Shown here piece by piece: positions 33,363-42,372 of a stretch of DNA of 64,000 bases (positions within the stretch are counted from its first letter, which is position 1; every line of letters begins with the position of its first letter). The stretch is from Enterococcus saigonensis (GTDB lineage: Bacteria; Bacillota; Bacilli; Lactobacillales; Enterococcaceae): contig NZ_AP022822.1 of NCBI RefSeq assembly GCF_011397115.1, forward strand, positions 563,001 to 627,000, in the 5' to 3' direction. A program made the position numbers and the translations under genes. The notes beneath the pieces were generated by a model. The model did no database searches, was not told where the DNA came from, and saw only the letters and a program-made list of their open reading frames with translations.

Positions 33363-33387
33363 TTAAATTAAAAGGAGTGTCGGTACA

Positions 33388-34152
33388 ATGATTGATTTAC
33401 ATTGTCATATTTTACCCGGGATAGATGATGGAGCAGAAGATTTAGCAGCAAGTATTGCAATGGCTGAAAAAGCAATTAGCCAAGGCATCACACATATCTT
33501 GTGTACGCCCCATCATAATAACGGCAAATATACTAATCCAAAGTCTAGCGTTGTACCGCAAGTCCTGTCTCTACAAGATGAATTGGACAAGCGTAACTTG
33601 CCACTGACTGTGCTGGAAGGACAAGAAGTTCGGATTACGGGGGAGCTAATTTCAGAAGTTCAAAATGATAATATTTTATTTACAGATTTAGCTGATACAT
33701 ATATTTTAATTGAGTTTCCGACAATGGATGTCCCAGCATATACTGAAGATATTTTCTTTCAATTACGTAGTCTGGGGAAGATTCCGGTTATCGTACACCC
33801 AGAACGAAATGCGAAATTTAGAGAGGATCCCAATCGATTAATAGAGTATTTGGATATGGGATGTTTGGCACAATTAACGGCACCGAGTTATGTTGGAATT
33901 TTTGGGAAGTCTATTCAGAAAACCGCCAAAGAAATGGTGGAACACAATCTGGTGCAAATGGTTGCTTCTGATGCTCATGGGGTAAATAAGCGGAATTTCT
34001 ATCTGAAAGAAGCTTATGAGGCAATTACGAAGGATTTTGGTGAAGAAAAAGTTGCTGCAATGAAACAAGTAGCAAAAGATTTGTTGAATGGGGATCAAAT
34101 CGTCATGCCGAATTATACGGTTGTGAAAAAGAAAAAATTCGGGTTATTTTAG
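33388..34152 (+). CDS. cpsB: Tyrosine-protein phosphatase CpsB (PHP family)
   Basis: A 254-residue manganese-dependent phosphatase of the PHP class. Metal-binding motifs are IDLHCHILPGIDDGA at the N-terminus, CTPHHNNGKY, EGQEVRIT, PVIVHPERNAKF and VASDAHGVNKRN. It removes phosphate from the CpsD tyrosine cluster. Gene order LCP-cpsC-cpsD-cpsB is that of enterococcal and lactobacillal EPS loci rather than the pneumococcal order. ATG is preceded by AAAGGAG. Confidence 0.94.
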   Translation: MIDLHCHILPGIDDGAEDLAASIAMAEKAISQGITHILCTPHHNNGKYTNPKSSVVPQVLSLQDELDKRNLPLTVLEGQEVRITGELISEVQNDNILFTDLADTYILIEFPTMDVPAYTEDIFFQLRSLGKIPVIVHPERNAKFREDPNRLIEYLDMGCLAQLTAPSYVGIFGKSIQKTAKEMVEHNLVQMVASDAHGVNKRNFYLKEAYEAITKDFGEEKVAAMKQVAKDLLNGDQIVMPNYTVVKKKKFGLF

Positions 34153-34164
34153 GGGGAATAAGGG

Positions 34165-35994
34165 TTGTTTGCACTAACAAGAAGAAGAAAAATTGCAATT
34201 TTGGTTGTGGTTGACTGTATTTTAATTGCGATTGCTAATTTATTAGCGTATGTATTTATGAAACCTTTCGTACCAATTTCAGAAAAATTTGTATTTTTAT
34301 CTACATTACTTTCAATTGGCTTATATTTAGTTTTTGGCTTTACTTTTCACGTTTTTACGCGAATTAATCGGTATACAAATTTAAGAGAAATGATTGCGAT
34401 ATTTTTAGCAACGACTTTTCAGTCTTTGGTGAGTTTGATTGTGTTGTCCTTTTTTGCAGATCATCTTTTTAGTCGACGTTTAGAATTATTTACATATATT
34501 TTAGCAACATTTTTGATTATTAGTAGTCGTCTTATCTGGCGTCTGTTTGTTGAATGGCGAAATATGCGAGGGACAAATCAAGATATAAATGAAGAGAAAC
34601 GTACCCTAATTGTTGGTGCTGGCGAAGGGGGACGTATTCTTCTAAATAGTTTTTTAGGTTCCAAAACAGCGGGTGACATTGATGTCATTGGTTTTGTTGA
34701 CGATGACCCAAATAAGCAAAAAATTTATCTTTCGGGTAGACGGGTATTGGGAAAAGTTCGCGATTTACCAGAACTTGTACGACAAAATAATATCGATATG
34801 GTGACAATTGCTATTCCTTCCTTACAACGAAAAAAGTTGCGTGAGATTTTTCAATTATTGGAATCATCTGAAGTGAAAGTTAACACGATGCCTTCAATGG
34901 AAGAAGTTGCCGCAGGAAAAGTTAGCTTATCACGTTTAAAAGAAATTGATGTTGTGGATTTGCTTGGTAGAGAAGAAGTAACATTAGATATTGCTTCGAT
35001 TAAGGATCAATTAACGGGAAAAACCATCTTAGTAACTGGAGCAGGCGGATCAATTGGGTCAGAAATATGTCGGCAAGTTTCTAATTTTAACCCGAAACGA
35101 ATTTTATTACTGGGTCACGGAGAAAATTCAATTTACCAAATTCATCGAGAATTGACCACAAAATATAAAGACAAGATAATCGACTATGTGCCAATTATCG
35201 CCGATGTGCAAGATCGTAAATTAATTTTTGAATTAATGGAACGGTATCAACCGGATATCGTGTATCACGCAGCAGCCCATAAACATGTTCCTCTAATGGA
35301 GTATAATCCCAGAGAATCTGTGAAAAATAATGTGTTTGGTACCAAAAATGTGGCTGAAGCTGCTAAGGCAAATAATGTAAAGAACTTTGTTATGATCTCA
35401 ACAGATAAAGCCAATAATCCACCTAATGTGATGGGGTCTACAAAACGAATTGCAGAAATGATTGTAACTAGTCTTAATGAAACTGGAAAAACGAAATTTT
35501 CTGCTGTGCGATTTGGGAATGTATTAGGCTCTCGGGGGAGTGTTATTCCATTATTTAGAGAACAAATCGCTAAAGGTGGCCCCGTGACTGTCACAGATTT
35601 TCGCATGACGCGATATTTCATGACTATACCTGAGGCCAGTCGGTTAGTAATTCAATCGGGAGCACTGGCAAAAGGTGGCGAAATCTTCGTTTTAGATATG
35701 GGTGAACCAGTGAAGATTTTAGATTTAGCGAAAAATATGATTCGCTTGAGCGGCTACAGTGAAGATGATATTAAAATTGTCGAAGCGGGAATTCGTCCTG
35801 GGGAAAAACTTTATGAAGAACTAATGTTGGATAAGGAACGTAACGATGAAGAAGTTTATGAAAAGATTTTTGTTGGGAACATTAAAGGCTTTGACTTAGA
35901 GCACGTTATGACGTTTGTTCAAAGTCTAGCAAATGTTGATGATAAAGAATTGGCTAAAGAGGTTGTTGCTTTTGCCAATGCATCCAGTAAATAG
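34165..35994 (+). CDS. Membrane nucleotide-sugar 4,6-dehydratase (PglF/CapD/WbpM type)
   Basis: A 609-residue protein with four to five N-terminal transmembrane helices (about 8-125), a first nucleotide-binding region (LIVGAGEGGRILLNS) and a C-terminal extended SDR domain starting TILVTGAGGSIGSEICRQV. HAAAHKHVPLMEYNP and STDKANNPPNVMGSTKRIAE are typical of UDP-GlcNAc 4,6-dehydratases of the FlaA1/WbpM class. TTG 34165 has AGGGGG eight bases upstream. The product, UDP-4-keto-6-deoxy-HexNAc, would be the precursor of QuiNAc, FucNAc or bacillosamine. Confidence 0.9.
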   Translation: MFALTRRRKIAILVVVDCILIAIANLLAYVFMKPFVPISEKFVFLSTLLSIGLYLVFGFTFHVFTRINRYTNLREMIAIFLATTFQSLVSLIVLSFFADHLFSRRLELFTYILATFLIISSRLIWRLFVEWRNMRGTNQDINEEKRTLIVGAGEGGRILLNSFLGSKTAGDIDVIGFVDDDPNKQKIYLSGRRVLGKVRDLPELVRQNNIDMVTIAIPSLQRKKLREIFQLLESSEVKVNTMPSMEEVAAGKVSLSRLKEIDVVDLLGREEVTLDIASIKDQLTGKTILVTGAGGSIGSEICRQVSNFNPKRILLLGHGENSIYQIHRELTTKYKDKIIDYVPIIADVQDRKLIFELMERYQPDIVYHAAAHKHVPLMEYNPRESVKNNVFGTKNVAEAAKANNVKNFVMISTDKANNPPNVMGSTKRIAEMIVTSLNETGKTKFSAVRFGNVLGSRGSVIPLFREQIAKGGPVTVTDFRMTRYFMTIPEASRLVIQSGALAKGGEIFVLDMGEPVKILDLAKNMIRLSGYSEDDIKIVEAGIRPGEKLYEELMLDKERNDEEVYEKIFVGNIKGFDLEHVMTFVQSLANVDDKELAKEVVAFANASSK

Positions 35995-36006
35995 GAGGAG
36001 CTATGC

Positions 36007-36624
36007 GTGTATCAAAATAGCATAAAAAGAGTCGTTGATTTTATTTTAGCACTAATGGGAATTATTATTCTCTCACCAATTCTATTAATTCTTTGTATCG
36101 CCATAAAAATTGACTCTCGTGGTCCGATTATTTTCAAACAGAAAAGAGTTGGGTTAAATAAGAGTCACTTTAATATTTTGAAATTTCGAACTATGAAAGT
36201 TGATACGCCTAAAGAGATGCCAACTCATTTATTAGAAAATCCTGATTTTTTTATTACGAAAGTAGGGAAATTTCTACGAAAAACTAGTCTTGATGAGTTG
36301 CCTCAACTTTTTAATATTTTAAAAGGTGACATGGCGGTCATTGGACCACGTCCAGCACTTTGGAATCAATACGATCTAATTGAGGAAAGAGATAAATATC
36401 AAGCTAATGATATCCGGCCTGGATTGACCGGTTTGGCTCAAATTAGTGGTCGTGATGAATTAGCAATCCCTGTAAAAGCAAAGATTGATGGTGATTATAC
36501 ACAAAATATCTCTTTTATAATGGATTTAAAGTGCTTCATTGGTACAATAGTTGCAGTGTTCAAGAGTGATGGCGTTGTTGAAGGTGGAACAGGTACTTTA
36601 GAAGAAAAAGAGGAAATTCGATGA
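36007..36624 (+). CDS. Initiating phosphoglycosyl transferase (PglC/WcaJ-C type)
   Basis: A 205-residue monotopic sugar-phosphate transferase that loads the first sugar onto undecaprenyl phosphate. It has one membrane re-entrant segment (about 9-32) then the family signatures FKQKRVGLNKSHFNILKFRT, TSLDELPQLFNILKGDMAVI, GPRPAL and RPGLTGLAQISGRDEL. The start is GTG 36007, eight bases after AGGAGG; the ATG at 36003 is closed by a stop after five codons. It overlaps the following reductase gene by four bases. Confidence 0.93.
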   Translation: MYQNSIKRVVDFILALMGIIILSPILLILCIAIKIDSRGPIIFKQKRVGLNKSHFNILKFRTMKVDTPKEMPTHLLENPDFFITKVGKFLRKTSLDELPQLFNILKGDMAVIGPRPALWNQYDLIEERDKYQANDIRPGLTGLAQISGRDELAIPVKAKIDGDYTQNISFIMDLKCFIGTIVAVFKSDGVVEGGTGTLEEKEEIR

Positions 36625-37469
36625 AGCGGATATTAATTACTGGAAAAAATAGCTATGTTGGGAATAGTTTTATTGAATATTTGAAATATTTTTCACATGA
36701 TTTTTTTGTTAACAGTTTAAACATGAAGGATGATAATTGGAAAAACTTTGAATTTTCCAATTACGATATAGTAATTCATTTAGCTGCTATTGTGCACAGT
36801 AAAGAAAAAGATGAAAGTTTATACTATAGAGTTAATCGGGATTTAGCTTATGAAACTGCAAAAATGGCAAAAATTTCGGGAGTAAAGCAGTTTATATATT
36901 TTAGTACAATGGCAGTCTATGGGAATAGTGTAGGACATATTTCTTCTAAAACACCTTTAGTTCCCCAAAATCCTTATGGAAAGTCAAAATTGGAAGGTGA
37001 AAAATTAATTAGTAGTTTGAATGACGATGATTTTAAAGTTGTAATATTACGTCCTCCAATGATCTACGGAAAAAATTCAATTGGAAACTATACGAGATTA
37101 GCTAAATTCGCAAAAAAAATACCGATTTTTCCAAAAATAAATAATAAAAGAAGTATGTTATTTATCGGGAATTTGAATATTTTTTTGAAAGCCATAATAG
37201 ATAATGAAACTTCGGGAATTTTCTATCCTCAGAATAAAGAGTATGTAAATACTTCACAGATGGTTCAATTAATTGCTCAGGAAAACGGAAAGAAAATAGT
37301 GATACTTCCTGGTTTTTCAAAAGTGATAAACATAATGATGCGGTTTAATACTACTTTTGAAAAGGTTTTTGGTGATTTATTTTATGAGGAAGACTTACTT
37401 AAGTCTAATTATCTCTATAATAGTCACTTTGTAACCTTAGAAGATAGTATAAAGAAAACGGAAAAATAG
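36621..37469 (+). CDS. NAD-dependent epimerase/reductase (nucleotide-sugar SDR)
   Basis: A 282-residue extended SDR enzyme. The nucleotide loop is ITGKNSYVGNSFIEYL, a variant with Lys in the Gly-rich motif; VIHLAAIVHSKEKDE, IYFSTMAVYGNS and the catalytic YGKSKLEGEKL (Tyr-x3-Lys) are present. Similar proteins encoded beside a dehydratase and PglC-like transferase (WbpV, WreQ) reduce UDP-4-keto-6-deoxy-GlcNAc to UDP-QuiNAc, which is my preferred role. An epimerase role is the alternative. From here the base composition drops to distinctly AT-rich. Confidence 0.82.
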   Translation: MKRILITGKNSYVGNSFIEYLKYFSHDFFVNSLNMKDDNWKNFEFSNYDIVIHLAAIVHSKEKDESLYYRVNRDLAYETAKMAKISGVKQFIYFSTMAVYGNSVGHISSKTPLVPQNPYGKSKLEGEKLISSLNDDDFKVVILRPPMIYGKNSIGNYTRLAKFAKKIPIFPKINNKRSMLFIGNLNIFLKAIIDNETSGIFYPQNKEYVNTSQMVQLIAQENGKKIVILPGFSKVINIMMRFNTTFEKVFGDLFYEEDLLKSNYLYNSHFVTLEDSIKKTEK

Positions 37470-37473
37470 AAGG

Positions 37474-38253
37474 ATGGAAAAACTTGAAATGGATATCGAT
37501 AAATCTTTAGTATCAGTTATCATTCCTACTTTCAATTCAGAAAAATATATTTTGAAAACTATTAATTCAGTGATGAATCAAACATATAAATATATTGAAA
37601 TTATTGTAGTCGATGATAATTCAACTGATGAGACAATTAATGTAGTTAAAAATTTATCTTTTAAAGATAGTAGATTGAGGGTTATAGCACTTGATAAAAA
37701 TTCAGGTGCCGCAATTGCTAGAAATGTCGGAATCCAAAATAGTAAAGGAAAGTATATTGCTTTTTTAGATTCAGACGATTATTGGTTCGATGAAAAAATA
37801 GAAATTCAAATTGATTTTATGAAAAAAAGAAATTGTGCCTTCTCATTTACTGGTTATTTTTTTTCTGACGAAACTGGAAATAATTTTCTTAGAGAGGTTC
37901 GAGTTCCTAAGGTAATTAATTATAAAAAGTCATTAAAAAATACAATTATTTTTACTTCAACGGTTATGTTAGATGTAGATAGATTGGGAAAAGAATTAAT
38001 TTATATGCCAAATGTTAGGCGTGGTCAGGATACTGCAACATGGTGGAAAATACTTAAGAGTGGGGTAGATGCTCTAGGAATTAATCAATCATTATCAATA
38101 TATCGTCGGGGGCTAAACTCCCTCTCATCCAATAAAATAAAGGCCTTGTCAAGAACATGGTACCTTTATAGAAATGTTGAAAAATTTGATATTATTAAAT
38201 CGTGTTACTATTTTACTTTTTATTGTTTGAATGCTGTTATAAAAAGAGTTTAA
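37474..38253 (+). CDS. Glycosyltransferase family 2
   Basis: A 259-residue GT-A fold transferase. It opens with VSVIIPTFNSEKYILKTINS, followed by IIVVDDNSTDETINVV, the donor-binding AIARNVGIQNSKGKYIAFLD and the DSDDYW metal motif. RGQDTATWWKIL is the acceptor/base region. ATG 37474 directly follows AGAAGG, too close for a good ribosome site, and ATG 37489 (MDIDKSLVSV) is an alternative. Acceptor and sugar are unknown. Confidence 0.88.
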   Translation: MEKLEMDIDKSLVSVIIPTFNSEKYILKTINSVMNQTYKYIEIIVVDDNSTDETINVVKNLSFKDSRLRVIALDKNSGAAIARNVGIQNSKGKYIAFLDSDDYWFDEKIEIQIDFMKKRNCAFSFTGYFFSDETGNNFLREVRVPKVINYKKSLKNTIIFTSTVMLDVDRLGKELIYMPNVRRGQDTATWWKILKSGVDALGINQSLSIYRRGLNSLSSNKIKALSRTWYLYRNVEKFDIIKSCYYFTFYCLNAVIKRV

Positions 38254-38287
38254 AAGAATAGGATGAAAGATCATAAAAAAAATATTT

Positions 38288-39436
38288 GTGCTATCTCAAA
38301 CCAGAGGTTTTTTTAATTATCTATTTAATAACAAGAATATCAATGGGAAATTTTTATTAAGTGAAAAAAAACAGATATATGAAATTAATTCTTGGAAAAA
38401 AGAATTAATCTCAAAAATTGTTAGAAGCAGGCTATTTGATCACTTAGGTATAATTCAGGTATTAAACGGAAATAGAGATGATATAACAAAAAATGATTTG
38501 ATTTTTAGCTTTAATAGATTTGTTGACTCAAATTCTCCATATATTCTTTATGTAGAAAACCCTACTGCCTTATATCATTATTCATTATTAAGAGGTAAGT
38601 CTCTTCTTGGAAAAAGAAAAATAAAAAAATTATTAGAAAGTAAAAATTTATATGCTGTCATTTTTATGTCTGAGGCATGCGAAAAAACTTTTTCTGAAGT
38701 TTGTGGCCCACTTCCTGGAAATATAAAGAAAAAGACAATATATCCCTTAATAAAAGACAATTCATTCTTTAGTCTTGCTTCTTTAAGTAAAAAATCCAAG
38801 GAAAAAAAATTAAGACTTTTATTTATTGCACAAGGTAAAAGATTTATTTCAAAAGGAGGACTTGAGTTAATAGAGTTAATGAAAAGACTTGAGTATTTTG
38901 ACATCAGTTTATCAATTGTAACAAATAGTAATTTGTTAAATCCAGAGATACTTAATAGGATAGTGACTTCAAAAAACGTTGAATTAATTGAGTTTAATTT
39001 AGATAATAAAAGTTTAGAAAAATTGTATTTTAACCATCATATTCTGGTACATCCAACAAGTGATGATAGTTTTGGGATAGTTATATTAGAGGCTATGAAA
39101 GCAGGACTTCCAATTATTTCAACTGATTTGTATGCAATTAAAGAATTAGTACAGAATGAAGTTAACGGTTTTTTAACTAAACCTAAATTTTATTTTTTTA
39201 GTCCGGATGACTTACCAAATGAATCTGTATGGAATAATAGAAACCAGACAATCAATAATTCAGATATTCTTGACAAGAAGCTTATTGATTTCCTTGAATT
39301 GAAAATTTTGTTTTTTTATAGAAATAGAGATGTTCTTGAAAAGATGTCATTAAATTCTTACAACATATCAAAGGGAAATAAATTTTCTGAAGAATCAATA
39401 ATTAATGATTGGAATGAGTTAATAAGACATGAATAA
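38288..39436 (+). CDS. Glycosyltransferase family 4 with anomalous start
   Basis: A GT-B fold transferase of 382 residues. The C-terminal half holds the donor site, LLFIAQGKRFISKGGLELIE and SDDSFGIVILEAMKAGLPII with the EX7E motif. The frame begins at GTG 38288, which has no ribosome site. In-frame codons before it read IKKIF, the expected beginning of such enzymes, but no ATG, GTG or TTG precedes them. ATG 38263 is one base out of phase, across a run of eight A (38275-38282); seven A would give MKDHKKIFVLSQTRG. Either sequencing error, slippage or an unusual start. It overlaps the next gene by eight bases. Confidence 0.8.
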   Translation: MLSQTRGFFNYLFNNKNINGKFLLSEKKQIYEINSWKKELISKIVRSRLFDHLGIIQVLNGNRDDITKNDLIFSFNRFVDSNSPYILYVENPTALYHYSLLRGKSLLGKRKIKKLLESKNLYAVIFMSEACEKTFSEVCGPLPGNIKKKTIYPLIKDNSFFSLASLSKKSKEKKLRLLFIAQGKRFISKGGLELIELMKRLEYFDISLSIVTNSNLLNPEILNRIVTSKNVELIEFNLDNKSLEKLYFNHHILVHPTSDDSFGIVILEAMKAGLPIISTDLYAIKELVQNEVNGFLTKPKFYFFSPDDLPNESVWNNRNQTINNSDILDKKLIDFLELKILFFYRNRDVLEKMSLNSYNISKGNKFSEESIINDWNELIRHE

Positions 39437-40217
39437 CAAAGAAGTAGATGTGTTAATAGCAACAGTTGAACAAGATAATTTTTATTCACTTCTGGAGAAA
39501 CAGAATATAAAAACCAGTGCAATTATTGCTAATCAAACTAATAAATTCTCTAAGGAAAATATTTTTTTTAAGGAGAATTCCGTACAAATTTTCAACTTTT
39601 CTGAGCGTGGTGTAGGATTAAATAGGAACAACTCTCTTTTTAGGTCAGATAAGGAAATATGCATTATCGCTGATGATGATGTTATTTATTATGATAATTA
39701 CGCTGAAGTGATAAAAAAAGCATTTGAACAGAACAAAGAAGCTGATGTAATTATTTTTAATTTAGACGAAGTAAAAAATTCTCGATTTATCATAAAAAAG
39801 AAAATGAATATAAATTGGCTCAATTTTACCCGATTTGGTGCTGCTAGAATTGCTGTTAAACGAAGTAGTATTTTAAAAAAGAGAATAACATTTAGTGTTT
39901 TGTTTGGAGGGGGTGCTTCCTATAGTGCTGGAGAAGATACTTTATTTTTAAGAGATTGTCTAAAGAGCGGTCTGAAAATAGTAGGATTGCCTATCACAAT
40001 AGGAAGACTTGATAGTAACTCTGTCTCAAGTTGGTTTACGGGATATAATGAAAAATTATTATATGATACAGGTGCATGTTTTTCTGAACTTTTCAAATTT
40101 CAACTTTATCCAAGAATATTTTACTTTGCATTTAAAAATTTTAAAAAATATGAAATTAGTTTTTTTGAATGTTATAAGCTTATTTTGAAAGGGAAAAAAG
40201 ACTTTGAAAAAAAATAA
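39429..40217 (+). CDS. Glycosyltransferase, GT-A (family 2-like)
   Basis: A 262-residue protein with a GT-A layout. VDVLIATVEQDNFYSLLEKQ begins it. GVGLNRNNSLFRSDKEI is the donor-contact region, CIIADDDVIYYDNY the DxD metal motif, and SAGEDTLFLRDCLKSGL the acceptor-side motif of family 2. It is AT-rich like its neighbours and overlaps genes on both sides (eight bases upstream, 14 downstream). The specificity is not known. Confidence 0.8.
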   Translation: MNNKEVDVLIATVEQDNFYSLLEKQNIKTSAIIANQTNKFSKENIFFKENSVQIFNFSERGVGLNRNNSLFRSDKEICIIADDDVIYYDNYAEVIKKAFEQNKEADVIIFNLDEVKNSRFIIKKKMNINWLNFTRFGAARIAVKRSSILKKRITFSVLFGGGASYSAGEDTLFLRDCLKSGLKIVGLPITIGRLDSNSVSSWFTGYNEKLLYDTGACFSELFKFQLYPRIFYFAFKNFKKYEISFFECYKLILKGKKDFEKK

Positions 40218-41082
40218 AATTAGATTATTGATCAGAAAATATTTGAGAATAGTTGTTAAAGCTCGGGAAAATGAAACTATTTCTGATGCGTTTGTAAGAA
40301 AAAAAAAGAATTTATATATCAAATTCAATCAAAAGACGTTCAGTATAGATGAATTAGACTGCATATTGGAATATATGGGGTTACAAGAGGGAGACTATAT
40401 TTTTCTACATTGCTCGCTTAAAAGTTTCTTTCAATTTGAAAATATGAATTCTGAAATTCTAATAAATAAGATTCTTTCTAAAATAGGAGAAAGTGGTGTT
40501 TTGATGATGCCAGGTTCAGGAGACAATCAGAATTTTTTAGATGTACTGTATACTCCATCTTCGTTTGGAAAAATCACCGAAGTATTTAGAAGTAATTATC
40601 CAATTAAACGGTCGTTGAATTCGTATTTTTCTGTTAGTTATCTGAATGGTAAAGATAGCTGTTATAAGGATAACCACATTAAATCTAGATATCCATTTGA
40701 TGAAAAATCTCCTTTTAATGATTTGTTAGTAAATGATGGAAAGATTTTATGTCTTGGAATAGGCAAACATCCCCATAAAATAACGTTTATTCATTATGTT
40801 GTTTATAGACTTTTAAAAGATAATAAAAATTTTGAAAAGATAATTGGAAAGGAACTAAATACTACATTAGTCTTAGAAGATAGATCAAAGATTGAAAAAA
40901 ATATAATTGTTCGTGCGGATGGCTTGAAAAATGATAAAAGAAATATTTCCAAACTTGCTAAAAATACCCATCATAAATATTTAAAAAAGGGAAAATTAGA
41001 TTGTTATTGCTGTAATGCGGTTGATATTTTTGATACTGCAAAACAGATGATGAATAGCAATATAAAATTTTATAAAATATAG
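40204..41082 (+). CDS. AAC(3)-family N-acetyltransferase of the polysaccharide locus
   Basis: A 292-residue member of the AAC(3)/FdtC-like acetyl-CoA transferase fold (antibiotic_NAT family). Motifs are LQEGDYIFLHCSLKSF, VLMMPGSGDNQNFLDVLYTP, FGKITEVFRSN, a Ser/Asn/His-containing segment RSLNSYFSVSYL and ILCLGIGKHPHKITFIHYVV. Read from TTG 40204 with AAAGGG nine bases upstream. Family members in sugar loci acetylate amino sugars of surface polymers; I infer this rather than aminoglycoside resistance from the neighbours. The N-terminal 45 residues are an extra basic extension. Confidence 0.8.
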   Translation: MKKNKIRLLIRKYLRIVVKARENETISDAFVRKKKNLYIKFNQKTFSIDELDCILEYMGLQEGDYIFLHCSLKSFFQFENMNSEILINKILSKIGESGVLMMPGSGDNQNFLDVLYTPSSFGKITEVFRSNYPIKRSLNSYFSVSYLNGKDSCYKDNHIKSRYPFDEKSPFNDLLVNDGKILCLGIGKHPHKITFIHYVVYRLLKDNKNFEKIIGKELNTTLVLEDRSKIEKNIIVRADGLKNDKRNISKLAKNTHHKYLKKGKLDCYCCNAVDIFDTAKQMMNSNIKFYKI

Positions 41083-41103
41083 CTAAGTTAAGGAGAGGTC
41101 TTT

Positions 41104-42369
41104 TTGAATATAAAAAGGTTAATACAGATGGCTATTTTGATAATGTATAAAATATGCCTAGACTGTATATATAAATATTTTATTTCTACAAGTTTTTATT
41201 ATAATGGGTTTAAGAACGACTTCAATCTTGAAAGGTATTTATTTTTTTGGGTTGTTTTCTCCTTATTTCTCCCTATGATTACTTCTCTATATTATAAGAG
41301 TGAAAATCTAAGTCGTGCTGTAGTATTGGTTTTTATACTAATTAATTTTATACCAGCATTGACTTTGTATAGCTTTATGCCACAGAATGTACTATTTGTT
41401 ACTTGTTTTCTTTTATACTGGGTTTTTCTATTGATATTTATAAGAATTATACCGACTATTTATTTACCTAAAGTTGATAGCGTATTAAGCGAAAAACTAA
41501 TTTTTATAGCTACTATTTTCTTTTCACTATTTATTATTTTTTTATCAGGAAGATATGCGGGTTTTAGACTTAATTTTAATCTTTTAAATGTTTATGAACT
41601 TAGGGACGAGATTAGAAATATTGAATTACCTTTGATATTTACTTATCTATTTTCAGCTGCAAAAGTAGTTATTCCTATTTTATCAATATATTTTTACTCA
41701 ATAAAAAAATATGGAATCGCAATAGGATTATTTATAATACAGTTTTTATCTTTTTCTGTGGATGGATCAAAATCTACTCTATTTTCAATTGTATTAACAT
41801 ATATAATTTATTTTTTTGTAAAGCGTATTAAAATAAGCACATTTTCTATTATTATTTTTATCTCTAGTGTATTTTCTTTTTTAGAAGTTATAGTTATGAG
41901 AACCAACTTTTTAGTTAATTTTTTTATTCGTAGAGCGATGTTTTTACCAAATTTATTAAATATATATTATTTTGATTTTTTTGGACAAAATCCTAAAGAT
42001 TTTTTTAGACAAGGTCTTCTTGGAAGAATCGGCATTGATTCTCCTTATAACATGAGTATACCTAATTTAATAGGTTTACATTATTTTAATGCAGAGACTA
42101 TGTTAGCAAATAATGGTTTATTCTCTGATGCATATTACAATCTAGGTATAGGCGGAATTGTTATTATGCCTCTTCTAATCATTTTAACTTTAAAAGTATT
42201 GGATGGCTGTACTGTAGGAATTGAATTTAAGATTTTAATAGGAGCTGTTATTACAGTTGCATATACATTTATCAGTTCTTCTTTTTTTACAGTTCTTTTA
42301 ACTCATGGGCTACTTTTAACTGGAGTAGTACTATGGTTAATTCCAAAGAATAGGAAGGAAAAATTATAG
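41104..42369 (+). CDS. wzy: Polysaccharide polymerase (Wzy-like)
   Basis: A 421-residue integral membrane protein with about eleven hydrophobic segments and few conserved motifs, as expected for Wzy. A larger loop in the second half (MRTNFLVNFFIRRAMFLPN, then LGRIGIDSPYNMSIPNLIGL) is the likely polymerising loop of O-antigen polymerase-type proteins. Start TTG 41104, six bases after GGAGAGG. Very AT-rich. It is paired with the flippase gene 3 bases downstream. Assignment rests on topology and locus position. Confidence 0.75.
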   Translation: MNIKRLIQMAILIMYKICLDCIYKYFISTSFYYNGFKNDFNLERYLFFWVVFSLFLPMITSLYYKSENLSRAVVLVFILINFIPALTLYSFMPQNVLFVTCFLLYWVFLLIFIRIIPTIYLPKVDSVLSEKLIFIATIFFSLFIIFLSGRYAGFRLNFNLLNVYELRDEIRNIELPLIFTYLFSAAKVVIPILSIYFYSIKKYGIAIGLFIIQFLSFSVDGSKSTLFSIVLTYIIYFFVKRIKISTFSIIIFISSVFSFLEVIVMRTNFLVNFFIRRAMFLPNLLNIYYFDFFGQNPKDFFRQGLLGRIGIDSPYNMSIPNLIGLHYFNAETMLANNGLFSDAYYNLGIGGIVIMPLLIILTLKVLDGCTVGIEFKILIGAVITVAYTFISSSFFTVLLTHGLLLTGVVLWLIPKNRKEKL

Positions 42370-42372
42370 TAG

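Noticed and set aside
40204..41082. Aminoglycoside resistance gene
   Set aside because: Family fold alone is not evidence of resistance; the operon context is polysaccharide synthesis.
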